Assembly: GCA_946482355.1 (NCBI GenBank)
Contig: CAMLRE010000017.1
Span: forward strand, 1-12,948
Reading direction: 5' to 3'
From: an uncultured Bdellovibrio sp.
Lineage (GTDB): Bacteria; Bdellovibrionota; Bdellovibrionia; Bdellovibrionales; Bdellovibrionaceae
DNA: 12,948 nucleotides
Notes under the pieces: generated by a model
Seen by the model: the letters and a program-made list of their open reading frames with translations, nothing else
What the model was told of the DNA's origin: nothing
Database searches by the model: none
Position numbers and translations under genes: made by a program
In this document: positions 7,181 to 12,948 of the stretch, in pieces
How the letters are laid out: the number at the start of each line of letters is the position of its first letter
Position numbering within the stretch: position 1 is the stretch's first letter

Positions 7181-7921
7181 ATGTATAATGTTTGGCTTCG
7201 TAATTTTTTATTTTTTAAAAAAACTTTTATCGTTTCTCTTTTTTGGACCACGCTTGAACCATTAATGTTCTTAGGAGCTTTTGGTTTTGGCTTTGGGCAT
7301 TACATCGCTTCAATTGAAGGAATGTCTTTCTTACAATTTTATTTTGCCGGTCTGTTATGTACGACAGCAATGATGGTGGCGTACTTCGAATCGACTTATC
7401 CGAATTACACGAAGCTTATATACCAGAAAACGTATGCCGCGATGTTGTTAACGCCGGTTTCAACAACACAAATTTTCTTTGGCGAAATGTTGTGGGCTGC
7501 AACTAAAGGTTTTCTGGGCGTTCTGGGTGTATTTTTAATTTCATCAATGTTTGGATTATTTAATCCAAATTTCTTTGTGATTGCGCCTGTTTTATTTTTA
7601 TTAAGTTTGGTGTTCGCTTCATTCGGTATGATTATGATAGCGATCGCAAAAAACTACGATAGCTTCGTATTTTCAACTTCAGGAGTAATTGTTCCTCTTT
7701 CGATGATCAGTGGAACTTACTTTTCTTTAGACGAAATTCCGTATTATCTAAAAACAGCGGCCTATGTGTTTCCATTAGCTCATGCGGTAAAATTAGTGCG
7801 TACTGTTTTATACAAAGAAATTGGATTAATCGACATAGCCCACATTGCAGTATTAATTGCTTATCTGGTTTTATTTAGCTTTATCGGTCTTCGTTTATTT
7901 AAGAAAAAATTGGTTAATTAA
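7181..7921 (+). CDS. nodJ: ABC-2 type permease, NodJ family
   Basis: This is the membrane subunit of the exporter, 246 residues, about six transmembrane segments. The N-terminus MYNVWLRNFLFFKKTFIVSL and the following SLFWTTLEPLMFLGAFGFGF match the NodJ signature region (W.RN...W.K...., then EPL..L.A.G.G.G). A TFE..Y-like segment (AYFESTYPNYTKLIYQKTYA) and GEMLWAATKG also fit, and a late ISGTYFSLDEIPYYLKTAAY amphipathic turn is typical of ABC-2 permeases. It is translated from an ATG 3 bases after nodI; only a weak AAGAG lies upstream, so coupling to nodI is likely. Its TAA stop (7919-7921) overlaps the stop codon of the convergent mtgA, with no terminator between them. Export substrate unknown. 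Confidence 0.92.
   Translation: MYNVWLRNFLFFKKTFIVSLFWTTLEPLMFLGAFGFGFGHYIASIEGMSFLQFYFAGLLCTTAMMVAYFESTYPNYTKLIYQKTYAAMLLTPVSTTQIFFGEMLWAATKGFLGVLGVFLISSMFGLFNPNFFVIAPVLFLLSLVFASFGMIMIAIAKNYDSFVFSTSGVIVPLSMISGTYFSLDEIPYYLKTAAYVFPLAHAVKLVRTVLYKEIGLIDIAHIAVLIAYLVLFSFIGLRLFKKKLVN
7914..7921. other. TTAATTAA palindrome giving both convergent stop codons
   Basis: The 8-bp palindrome carries the TAA of nodJ on plus (7919-7921) and the TAA of mtgA on minus (7920-7918), so the two reading frames overlap by four bases. No GC-rich hairpin follows either stop, so the convergent transcripts must overlap into each other's coding sequence. Confidence 0.85.
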
Positions 7922-8805
7922 TTTTCAGTAGGTTCTGCTGGCTTTTCTATCTGCGCAGGTACATCTGGCAGTGGAGTTTCAGCAGGTAAATCTGTAGCTA
8001 CCGCAGAAGGTTCAGTGCCTTCATTAATCATTTCGTTTAATTCATCAGAACTCAGATCAGAAGCATTCGAATCAACTTCTTGATGCCCGGTTGTGAGAAA
8101 GTATTCTAGTTTTCCCATAGCCATAAAATAATCATCATCGGTTAACATTTTATAGCGGTGCATATCGCGAACAATGCCAGAAATTCTTTTACGGGCAAAC
8201 TTTGTTAAATCTTTACGGTAATAACTTTTAGAATACTTTTCAGGATTAGGTAAAACCATCGCTAGAAAGGCCGATTCAACCACATCTAATTCAGACGGAT
8301 GTTTTTTAAAATAAAATTGCGCCGCTTGTTTAACGCCGTAAATATCTTTACCGAATTGCACTACGTTTAGATAGCGCTCTAGAATTTCTTTTTTAGTTAA
8401 AGTCTTTTCTAATTTTACAGTAATTAAAGCTTCTAAACCCTTGCGCACAAAAGTTTTATCTTTATACAAAAATAAATTTTTCGCTAACTGCTGTGTGATT
8501 GTAGAGCCGCCGCACGTAATCTTGTGCGTTTCTTTTAGTTTTTCGTAACAACGGGTAAGACCCTCTTCATCAAAACCTTTGTGGGTATAAAAAGCTGAAT
8601 CTTCAGTTAAAATAATGGCACGTTGTAATTTAGTAGAAATATTTTTAAGAGGAACATAGGTTTTTTTATCAGTGGGGCATAGGTCAATGCCATACATCGT
8701 GGTCTTAAAACAGCCTTTAATGGTTTCTTCTGAAGGAACCTTAACCAAATAAAAGCCGGTGGCAGCACCTAGAAGTGAAAAAAATAATATAAAAATGATT
8801 CTCAT
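7918..8805 (-). CDS. mtgA: Monofunctional peptidoglycan glycosyltransferase (GT51)
   Basis: This enzyme polymerises lipid II into glycan strands on the periplasmic face of the inner membrane, releasing undecaprenyl diphosphate. It has 295 residues: one N-terminal membrane anchor (about 3-20), then a GT51 domain with all motifs. These are TEDSAFYTHKGFD (Glu68 catalytic), GGSTITQQLAKN (99-110), RKGLEALITVKLEKTLTKKE (121-140), LERYLNVVQFGKDIYGV (142-158; Glu143 in the second-glutamate region) and LAMVLPNPEKYS (181-192). No transpeptidase domain follows, hence monofunctional. Unusual features are four cysteines (32, 43, 86, 98) in the periplasmic part, possibly two disulfides. A tail of about 55 residues (241-295) rich in acidic residues and proline (ETPLPDVPAQIEKPAEPTEN) has no place in the family's core and may bind a partner. 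It is the last gene of the minus-strand run, 14 bases after the epimerase, with no clear Shine-Dalgarno. Confidence 0.93.
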   Translation of the reverse strand: MRIIFILFFSLLGAATGFYLVKVPSEETIKGCFKTTMYGIDLCPTDKKTYVPLKNISTKLQRAIILTEDSAFYTHKGFDEEGLTRCYEKLKETHKITCGGSTITQQLAKNLFLYKDKTFVRKGLEALITVKLEKTLTKKEILERYLNVVQFGKDIYGVKQAAQFYFKKHPSELDVVESAFLAMVLPNPEKYSKSYYRKDLTKFARKRISGIVRDMHRYKMLTDDDYFMAMGKLEYFLTTGHQEVDSNASDLSSDELNEMINEGTEPSAVATDLPAETPLPDVPAQIEKPAEPTEN

Positions 8806-8819
8806 TTAGCTTATGCAGG

Positions 8820-9791
8820 TTACTTGTTTAGATAACCGTGGTCCTTCATCCATCGTACACTGTTTTCGATGGCAATATCAGACGGTCTCGGACTAAAGCC
8901 AAGTTCTTTTTTGGCCTTATCACAGTTAAACCAGTGATACATAGAAGCGGTATAAGCGTTTTCAACAGATAAACCTGAGCCAGTTAAATCACCGATGTGC
9001 CCAATTAATTTTAACACCGGAAAAGGCATAAAAATCTTTGGTGGCTTAACGCCCGCAAAGCCAGCGATTTTTGTAAATAATTCTTTGATCGTCATATTCT
9101 CTGAGCACAGTAAATAGCGCTCGCCATTACGCCCTTTATCAATGGCTTTTAGAATACCATCAACAACATCTTCTGCAGCAACGACATTCACTCCGCCACC
9201 TGTGTAGAACGGAAATTTTCCGCGTGCCACTTTCACTTGAGTTTTACGGCTTCCTTTTTTAGCGTCGCCAAAACCATAAATCGTACTTGGGTTAACACTT
9301 ACTGCATGAATTAAATTATTTTTAGCCGCCGCAGTGACAATCTTTTCTGCCGCATGTTTTGTTTCAAAATAACCTAGGTTTAAATTGTGAATCGTGTAAG
9401 GAGATTCTTCTGTTAAAGCGACAGGTTTAAAGCTAGCACCAACAGCCACGACTGAAGATAAATTTAAAAGTTTAGCTTGTTTTTGTTCAACTAAAACATC
9501 AACTACGTTTTGCGTTCCGCCGATATTTACTTTATCCATTAAAGGTCGGTCTGCTGATTTATAAGCAATGACTCCGGCTAAATGAAAAACATAGTCTTTA
9601 TCTTTAAAAGCAGTTTGTAGAGATGATTTATCAGTGACATCACCATATTCATATTTAAGTTTAAGGTGTTCAATCTCGCTTAAATCACTGCTTTTACGTA
9701 CAAGAGCTGTAACATCATGGCCTTCTTCTAAAAGGCGCTTGCATAACCATGATCCTAAAAAACCATTTGCTCCAGTAACAATTGCTTTCAT
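8820..9791 (-). CDS. NAD(P)-dependent epimerase/dehydratase (extended SDR)
   Basis: This is a cytoplasmic Rossmann-fold enzyme of the extended short-chain dehydrogenase/reductase superfamily, 323 residues from ATG 9791. The N-terminus MKAIVTGANGFLGSWL holds the TGxxGxxG dinucleotide motif (6-13). GDVTD follows at about 50-54, FHLAG at 69-73, NLSSV around 110-114 (catalytic Ser) and YFETK at 141-145 (catalytic Tyr141 and Lys145). VNPSTIYGFGD comes next at about 166-176. The overall likeness is to dihydroflavonol-4-reductase-like and hopanoid-associated (HpnA-like) enzymes; the substrate, a nucleotide sugar or a steroid/isoprenoid alcohol, cannot be told from sequence. A longer frame starts at a TTG at 9815, but the ATG is preferred: a GGAG (9800-9803) lies 8 bases upstream and its A is shared with the TAA of the PAP2 gene (TAATG). 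This implies tight translational coupling. mtgA follows by 14 bases. Confidence 0.9.
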   Translation of the reverse strand: MKAIVTGANGFLGSWLCKRLLEEGHDVTALVRKSSDLSEIEHLKLKYEYGDVTDKSSLQTAFKDKDYVFHLAGVIAYKSADRPLMDKVNIGGTQNVVDVLVEQKQAKLLNLSSVVAVGASFKPVALTEESPYTIHNLNLGYFETKHAAEKIVTAAAKNNLIHAVSVNPSTIYGFGDAKKGSRKTQVKVARGKFPFYTGGGVNVVAAEDVVDGILKAIDKGRNGERYLLCSENMTIKELFTKIAGFAGVKPPKIFMPFPVLKLIGHIGDLTGSGLSVENAYTASMYHWFNCDKAKKELGFSPRPSDIAIENSVRWMKDHGYLNK

Positions 9792-10369
9792 TATTTTTTC
9801 TCCAGGTGAGCCCAATGAATTCGGTAAACAACTTTTCTGGCCAGCTGACTGACAAGCCAGCCGATTAATATTCCCATAACCGCACCAGCTAAAACATCAG
9901 AAGGGTAATGAACACCATTATACATACGTGAATAACCCGTTAAGATAGCAAAAGCAAAAAATACAGCTTTACCCGCCGGAAAAAACTGCGACGTATAAGT
10001 AGCAAAGGCAAACATGTTCGATGTGTGGTTTGAATAAAAACCATGGCCTTCGCCAGCCGGGCTTTTTTGTTTAATACCTAATTCGGTTATGGTGAACGGG
10101 CGGGGACGGTCGAATTGGTCTTTCACCAATTTGCCGGTAAAATCACTAATACCTAAAGCTAAAAGTAAAAAAATGAAATAAGTTACTCCGGCGCGGCGGT
10201 ATCTTTTAATGTAATAAAAAAGAAGTAATAAAACTGCGGGGATGATGAACCATTTAACTTTGTGAAGATCGGTATAAAATGGAAAAAGGCCATCAAATGT
10301 AGAATTCGAAGTTGTTTGGTTAATCCAGAGCAAAATCGATTTTTCTAAATTTGATAGCCATTCAATCAT
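9791..10369 (-). CDS. PAP2-family membrane phosphatase
   Basis: This is an integral membrane acid phosphatase of 192 residues with about five membrane segments. Superfamily members dephosphorylate lipid phosphates such as undecaprenyl diphosphate or phosphatidylglycerol phosphate. All three catalytic motifs are present: K83-x6-R90-P91 (KDQFDRPRP), a central SNHTSN (113-118) with the catalytic His115, in place of the commoner PSGH, and S147-R148-x5-H154-x3-D158 (SRMYNGVHYPSD). The position beside a lipid II polymerase suggests undecaprenyl-diphosphate recycling, which is inference. The epimerase start overlaps the stop by one base. The upstream secreted-protein gene ends 23 bases before the ATG. 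No Shine-Dalgarno is evident before ATG 10369, and a TATAAA sits just upstream of it. Confidence 0.92.
   Translation of the reverse strand: MIEWLSNLEKSILLWINQTTSNSTFDGLFPFYTDLHKVKWFIIPAVLLLLFYYIKRYRRAGVTYFIFLLLALGISDFTGKLVKDQFDRPRPFTITELGIKQKSPAGEGHGFYSNHTSNMFAFATYTSQFFPAGKAVFFAFAILTGYSRMYNGVHYPSDVLAGAVMGILIGWLVSQLARKVVYRIHWAHLEKK
9799..9803 (-). promoter_or_regulatory. Shine-Dalgarno of the epimerase inside the PAP2 gene
   Basis: GGAGA (minus, 9803-9799) lies within the last codons of the PAP2 gene and about 7-8 bases before the epimerase ATG. Together with the TAATG overlap it decides the start and supports coupled translation. Confidence 0.7.
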
Positions 10370-10392
10370 GTTTTATAGACTACATGATTTTA

Positions 10393-10971
10393 TTAGATGA
10401 TGCATTCCTTAATTTTTTCTAAAGTGATTTTACCGTTAGAAGCGATTTTGATGGCTTCTTCGATTGATCTAGCTTTACCCATGCGTAAAGTTTTGATTAA
10501 TTCAGCTTTAAATTGTTTTGCTGCTTCGTTGTAATCAGACATTTCAGTGATTTTTTCTAAAACTTCTACGTTTTCTTTAGTCATTTCATATTTAGAAGCT
10601 TCGCTTAAAATTTTTAAATCAGCAGCAGCTTTTGTTTTTTGCTCAGGAGAACCTGATTTAGATAAGCTGATTAATTGAGTTACTTTGTCTAAAACTTCAG
10701 GGCGAGTGGCCGCTAAAGATTCTAAGTTAGTTGAATCGATACCGCCGATTTTAGCCGTCGCTTCAGATAATAACTTAACTAAAGCAGCTCTGATTGGCTG
10801 AGTAACCTTACCTTTTCTTACGGCTTCCATATAATCTTTAGTTTCCTTACGCTCAACATTCACACGGCGTGCTTGTTCTAAAGTTAATGGCTTAGTGACT
10901 TCAGTCGCTTTAAATTGCGCTAAGGCGATTTGAGAAACTACTAAGATGGCTAAGATTACTAATTTTTTCAT
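10393..10971 (-). CDS. Secreted helical protein of unknown function
   Basis: This is an exported protein of 192 residues with ATG 10971 as start. A GGAG (10980-10983 on plus as CTCC) lies 8 bases upstream; the in-frame TTG at 10977 is only 2 bases from it and is rejected. A Sec signal peptide (MKKLVILAILVVSQIALA) probably cleaves before QFK. The rest is lysine/glutamate/alanine-rich and almost entirely helical, with no cysteine until the fourth residue from the end (KECII). Repeated heptad-like stretches (DYMEAVRKGKVTQPIRAALV, NEAAKQFKAELIKTLRMGKA) suggest helical bundles. The GKxxSIEEAIKIASNGKITL end is a curious DUF-like segment. No catalytic motif. It follows the very large unrecognised gene after 143 bases on the same strand and precedes the PAP2 gene by 23. 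I do not recognise it. Confidence 0.82.
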   Translation of the reverse strand: MKKLVILAILVVSQIALAQFKATEVTKPLTLEQARRVNVERKETKDYMEAVRKGKVTQPIRAALVKLLSEATAKIGGIDSTNLESLAATRPEVLDKVTQLISLSKSGSPEQKTKAAADLKILSEASKYEMTKENVEVLEKITEMSDYNEAAKQFKAELIKTLRMGKARSIEEAIKIASNGKITLEKIKECII

Positions 10972-11025
10972 GTTCAAGTCTCCGTTTATAATTCTTCGTT
11001 AAAAGTTAATTTCAATTTCAATGCC

Positions 11026-11050
11026 CGTTTAAAGCGTTTAAATGCGTTTA
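11026..11050. repeat. CGTTTA tandem repeats upstream of the secreted helical gene
   Basis: CGTTTA recurs at 11026, 11035 and 11045, that is every 9-10 bases or about one helical turn, as CGTTTAAAG, CGTTTAAATG, CGTTTACAGG. A further CGTTTATA sits at 10983. The block lies in the 143-base gap before the 192-residue gene. It could be an iterated operator or curved DNA; the length is small. Confidence 0.35.
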
Positions 11051-11079
11051 CAGGCTCTGTTTTCTCATCTTGAGACATT

Positions 11080-11099
11080 AAAAACGCCAATCGTTGCGT
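11080..11099 (-). terminator. Possible weak intrinsic terminator after the large gene
   Basis: On the minus strand ACG-CAA, loop CGA, TTG-(G)-CGT forms a 6-bp stem with one bulged G (11099-11084). It runs into TTTT (11083-11080), about 22 bases after the stop of the large gene at 11121. It is weak, so some read-through into the downstream secreted gene would be expected. Confidence 0.35.
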
Positions 11100-11120
11100 C
11101 AGTGTACATAGCTTAGACAA

Positions 11121-12948
11121 TTACGATCCGTGTGGTTTCACTGACCCTTGCTTCGGTGTCGGAGCTAAAGATCTGTGTTTTAAGAAAGTATTTAACTGCG
11201 ACATATCAATCTCTAAACGGTCAGCTAATTTTACTTTCATTAATAAGAAACGATTCACTTCGATCTCTAAAGCTTCAAGACCGTTGGCCACTGCTAAAAT
11301 TGTTTGAACTTCGGTCGGTAAATTTTCTGAACCTACTAATTCAGCCATTTGTTTAAAGCCACCAAGAATGATCGTGTTTGATTTATAAAGTCTTTCTTTA
11401 GCTACGATCATCTCGTCGAATTTCAAGCTTGGTCTTGATAATAACGCCATGAAGTTTTTGAAGTTCATTTCAAATTCTTGCATACGAATAACATTTAACT
11501 CACGAGTTAAAGCATTTAAGCTTACTTCTAACATAACAACGTCTTTAAGAAGCTTCGCGTTTTTAGCCCATTGTTGCGGAGTTTTTAAATTAGCTTCACG
11601 CACTAATTTAATTTTTTCGCGCGCCGGTAAAAGAAGTTTTTCAGAAAATTCATCTAAGTTTGTAACATCTTCTGATTTTACATCTTTCATGAATTTGAAT
11701 AACCAGCTGTATCTTTGTTTTAAGCGCATAGCTGCAGATTCAGATGAGACCTGAGGAATAACATTACGTCTTTCGATCGCAAGATCGTGCACATCTAAAA
11801 CGTATTCCCATTTTTTTGATTTCGTTTTTTCACCTAAAAGTACTGATTTTAAGATGGCGTTATACATTTCAAATTCAAAACGTAAATTATCACCTACGTT
11901 TTTATCTAAGTAGTAACTGCCGTTAAATAATCCATCAATAACTTTATCATACCATGGTTTGTGGTCGTTGATTTGTTTATCAGCGGCTTCAACAACTTTA
12001 CCATAACGCTCGTCTAATTTTTTTAGTTGTTCTTGTAAGCCAGGTAAAATGCTAGTTACCCACCAGCGGTCAAAACCTTGGCCCTTATCAGTTTTTTCGA
12101 TATCACGAAAGTTACCAAGTAAATGAGCATACATGCGTGCCATAATAAAACGAGTTGGATTTTCATAAGTTTTGCCGTCTAACTCGATTTTCCAATCGTG
12201 CATAGATGTTTTCCAAGTTTGTGCATCATCAGATTTTACGTTTTTAAAAATCCAAGTGTCTTTACAGAATTTAAGTTCGCCGCTGTAACTTACAAGACGC
12301 GGAGCTAAGAAGTTCATTCCTGAGAATGTACCTTCTTCAACTTTACCTACTTTGTCGCCGCAGATCATTTGATACATCATAAGATCTGAAGCTTTAGCAA
12401 ATTTGTAATTCTGGTCTTTTAAATCAAAGTCTGCTGCTTTAGCTGCTTGATAGTTAGCAATGTACGTATCAAAAGCCATGTTAAAACCACTGCCTTCTTT
12501 TAGTTGTGGTCTTGGATCACCTAGGGCCTGTTTGAATGTCCATAAAGCCATGCGGATAGGTTTATTTGTATCTTCTGGAATATAATCACCGCGACCCATG
12601 TGTGGAGGAGGTGGTGTATCTTTATAACGTTTGTTAATTTTTTCAATGATCACACCTTGTTGATAAGGCGTTAAATTACCCATTAAAGGTTTTACTAAAG
12701 CCTTCATTTCTTCTAAATGTTTACCATGTAAACCGAATGATACACCGATAGCCGGATAAAAAGAGATCGCAACTTTTTTTACCATTTCATTTTGGTAAGG
12801 TTCGATATCAAATGGCTTAGTTAAATAAATATCGTTTTCTGGAACATCACCATAATCATGACCACTTTTAACTCCGTAAAGAGGTAAAGTTCTGATAGGG
12901 TAGCGTCTTTCTAAAGCCCAGGCGCGATCAGGAGCATCTTTAAATTCG
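11121..12948 (-). CDS. Large hypothetical protein, 5' end outside window
   Basis: The reading frame is open to the right edge: codons continue upstream of the internal ATG at 12785 for 54 more residues (EFKDAPDRAWALERRYPIRT..), so the true start lies outside and at least 608 residues are encoded. After the first 90 residues a proline patch (DTPPPPHMGRGDYIPED) is followed by a long, mainly helical, charged body. This has aromatic-rich parts (FDRWWVTSILPGLQ, WYDKVIDGLFNGSYYLDKN) and, nearer the C-terminus, long amphipathic helices (EVSLNALTRELNVIRMQEFE, NGLEALEIEVNRFLLMKVK). Two cysteines (MICGDK and LKFCKD) stand about 40 residues apart. The C-terminus is short and basic (KQGSVKPHGS). There is no HExxH, P-loop or other known catalytic signature that I can see, and the signal peptide, if any, is outside the window. 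It is the most upstream gene of the minus-strand run and 143 bases from the next. Function unknown. Confidence 0.82.
   Translation of the reverse strand, partial: EFKDAPDRAWALERRYPIRTLPLYGVKSGHDYGDVPENDIYLTKPFDIEPYQNEMVKKVAISFYPAIGVSFGLHGKHLEEMKALVKPLMGNLTPYQQGVIIEKINKRYKDTPPPPHMGRGDYIPEDTNKPIRMALWTFKQALGDPRPQLKEGSGFNMAFDTYIANYQAAKAADFDLKDQNYKFAKASDLMMYQMICGDKVGKVEEGTFSGMNFLAPRLVSYSGELKFCKDTWIFKNVKSDDAQTWKTSMHDWKIELDGKTYENPTRFIMARMYAHLLGNFRDIEKTDKGQGFDRWWVTSILPGLQEQLKKLDERYGKVVEAADKQINDHKPWYDKVIDGLFNGSYYLDKNVGDNLRFEFEMYNAILKSVLLGEKTKSKKWEYVLDVHDLAIERRNVIPQVSSESAAMRLKQRYSWLFKFMKDVKSEDVTNLDEFSEKLLLPAREKIKLVREANLKTPQQWAKNAKLLKDVVMLEVSLNALTRELNVIRMQEFEMNFKNFMALLSRPSLKFDEMIVAKERLYKSNTIILGGFKQMAELVGSENLPTEVQTILAVANGLEALEIEVNRFLLMKVKLADRLEIDMSQLNTFLKHRSLAPTPKQGSVKPHGS

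Noticed and set aside
9792..9815. TTG at 9815 as the epimerase start
   Set aside because: The ATG at 9791 has a GGAG at proper distance and begins exactly at the Rossmann motif; the TTG would overlap the PAP2 gene by 25 bases.
11065..11077. TCTCA-TCT-TGAGA inverted repeat as an operator or terminator
   Set aside because: The stem is only 5 bp with no T-tract and the loop is three bases; not distinguishable from chance.

Overview
The window (roughly 40 percent GC by eye) looks like the chromosome of a Gram-negative bacterium, most likely a relatively AT-rich member of the Bdellovibrionota (Bdellovibrio-like). This placement is an inference. It rests on conserved housekeeping genes (dusB, typA, mtgA) lying among many short Sec-exported proteins of no recognisable family and a NodI/NodJ-type exporter outside any rhizobial context. 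No tRNA, rRNA, insertion sequence, phage gene or CRISPR array is visible, and no gene-free stretch reaches 300 bases.

Layout. Bases 1-659 (minus) hold the N-terminal 219 residues of an unrecognised protein cut by the window edge. Bases 789-1156 (minus) hold a small secreted HExxH protein whose signal peptide and catalytic part lie in different frames: a one-base frameshift in a T run. Diverging from it, dusB (1269-2339, plus) and typA (2412-4232, plus) form a translation/tRNA-modification pair. It ends at a strong bidirectional terminator (4242-4271) that also serves the convergent minus-strand operon 6097-4292. That operon encodes three exported proteins with 3-base gaps. Its first and last products share a previously unfamiliar cysteine-rich C-terminal domain. 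A short divergent region separates it from the nodI-nodJ ABC exporter pair (6257-7921, plus).

The right half (7918-12948) is all on the minus strand. In transcription order it holds a very large unrecognised protein cut by the window edge, a secreted helical protein, a PAP2-family lipid phosphatase, an NAD(P)-dependent epimerase translationally coupled to the phosphatase, and the monofunctional peptidoglycan glycosyltransferase mtgA. The mtgA and nodJ stop codons overlap within the 8-bp palindrome TTAATTAA.

How the genes may work together. MtgA releases undecaprenyl diphosphate while polymerising lipid II, and the PAP2 protein two genes upstream belongs to a superfamily that includes undecaprenyl-diphosphate phosphatases. 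The PAP2-epimerase-mtgA block may therefore be an envelope-building unit. The three-gene secreted operon is the best candidate for an undescribed system. Several genes lack a Shine-Dalgarno sequence and have promoter-like elements placed so that transcripts would start at or within a few bases of the start codon, which suggests leaderless mRNAs.
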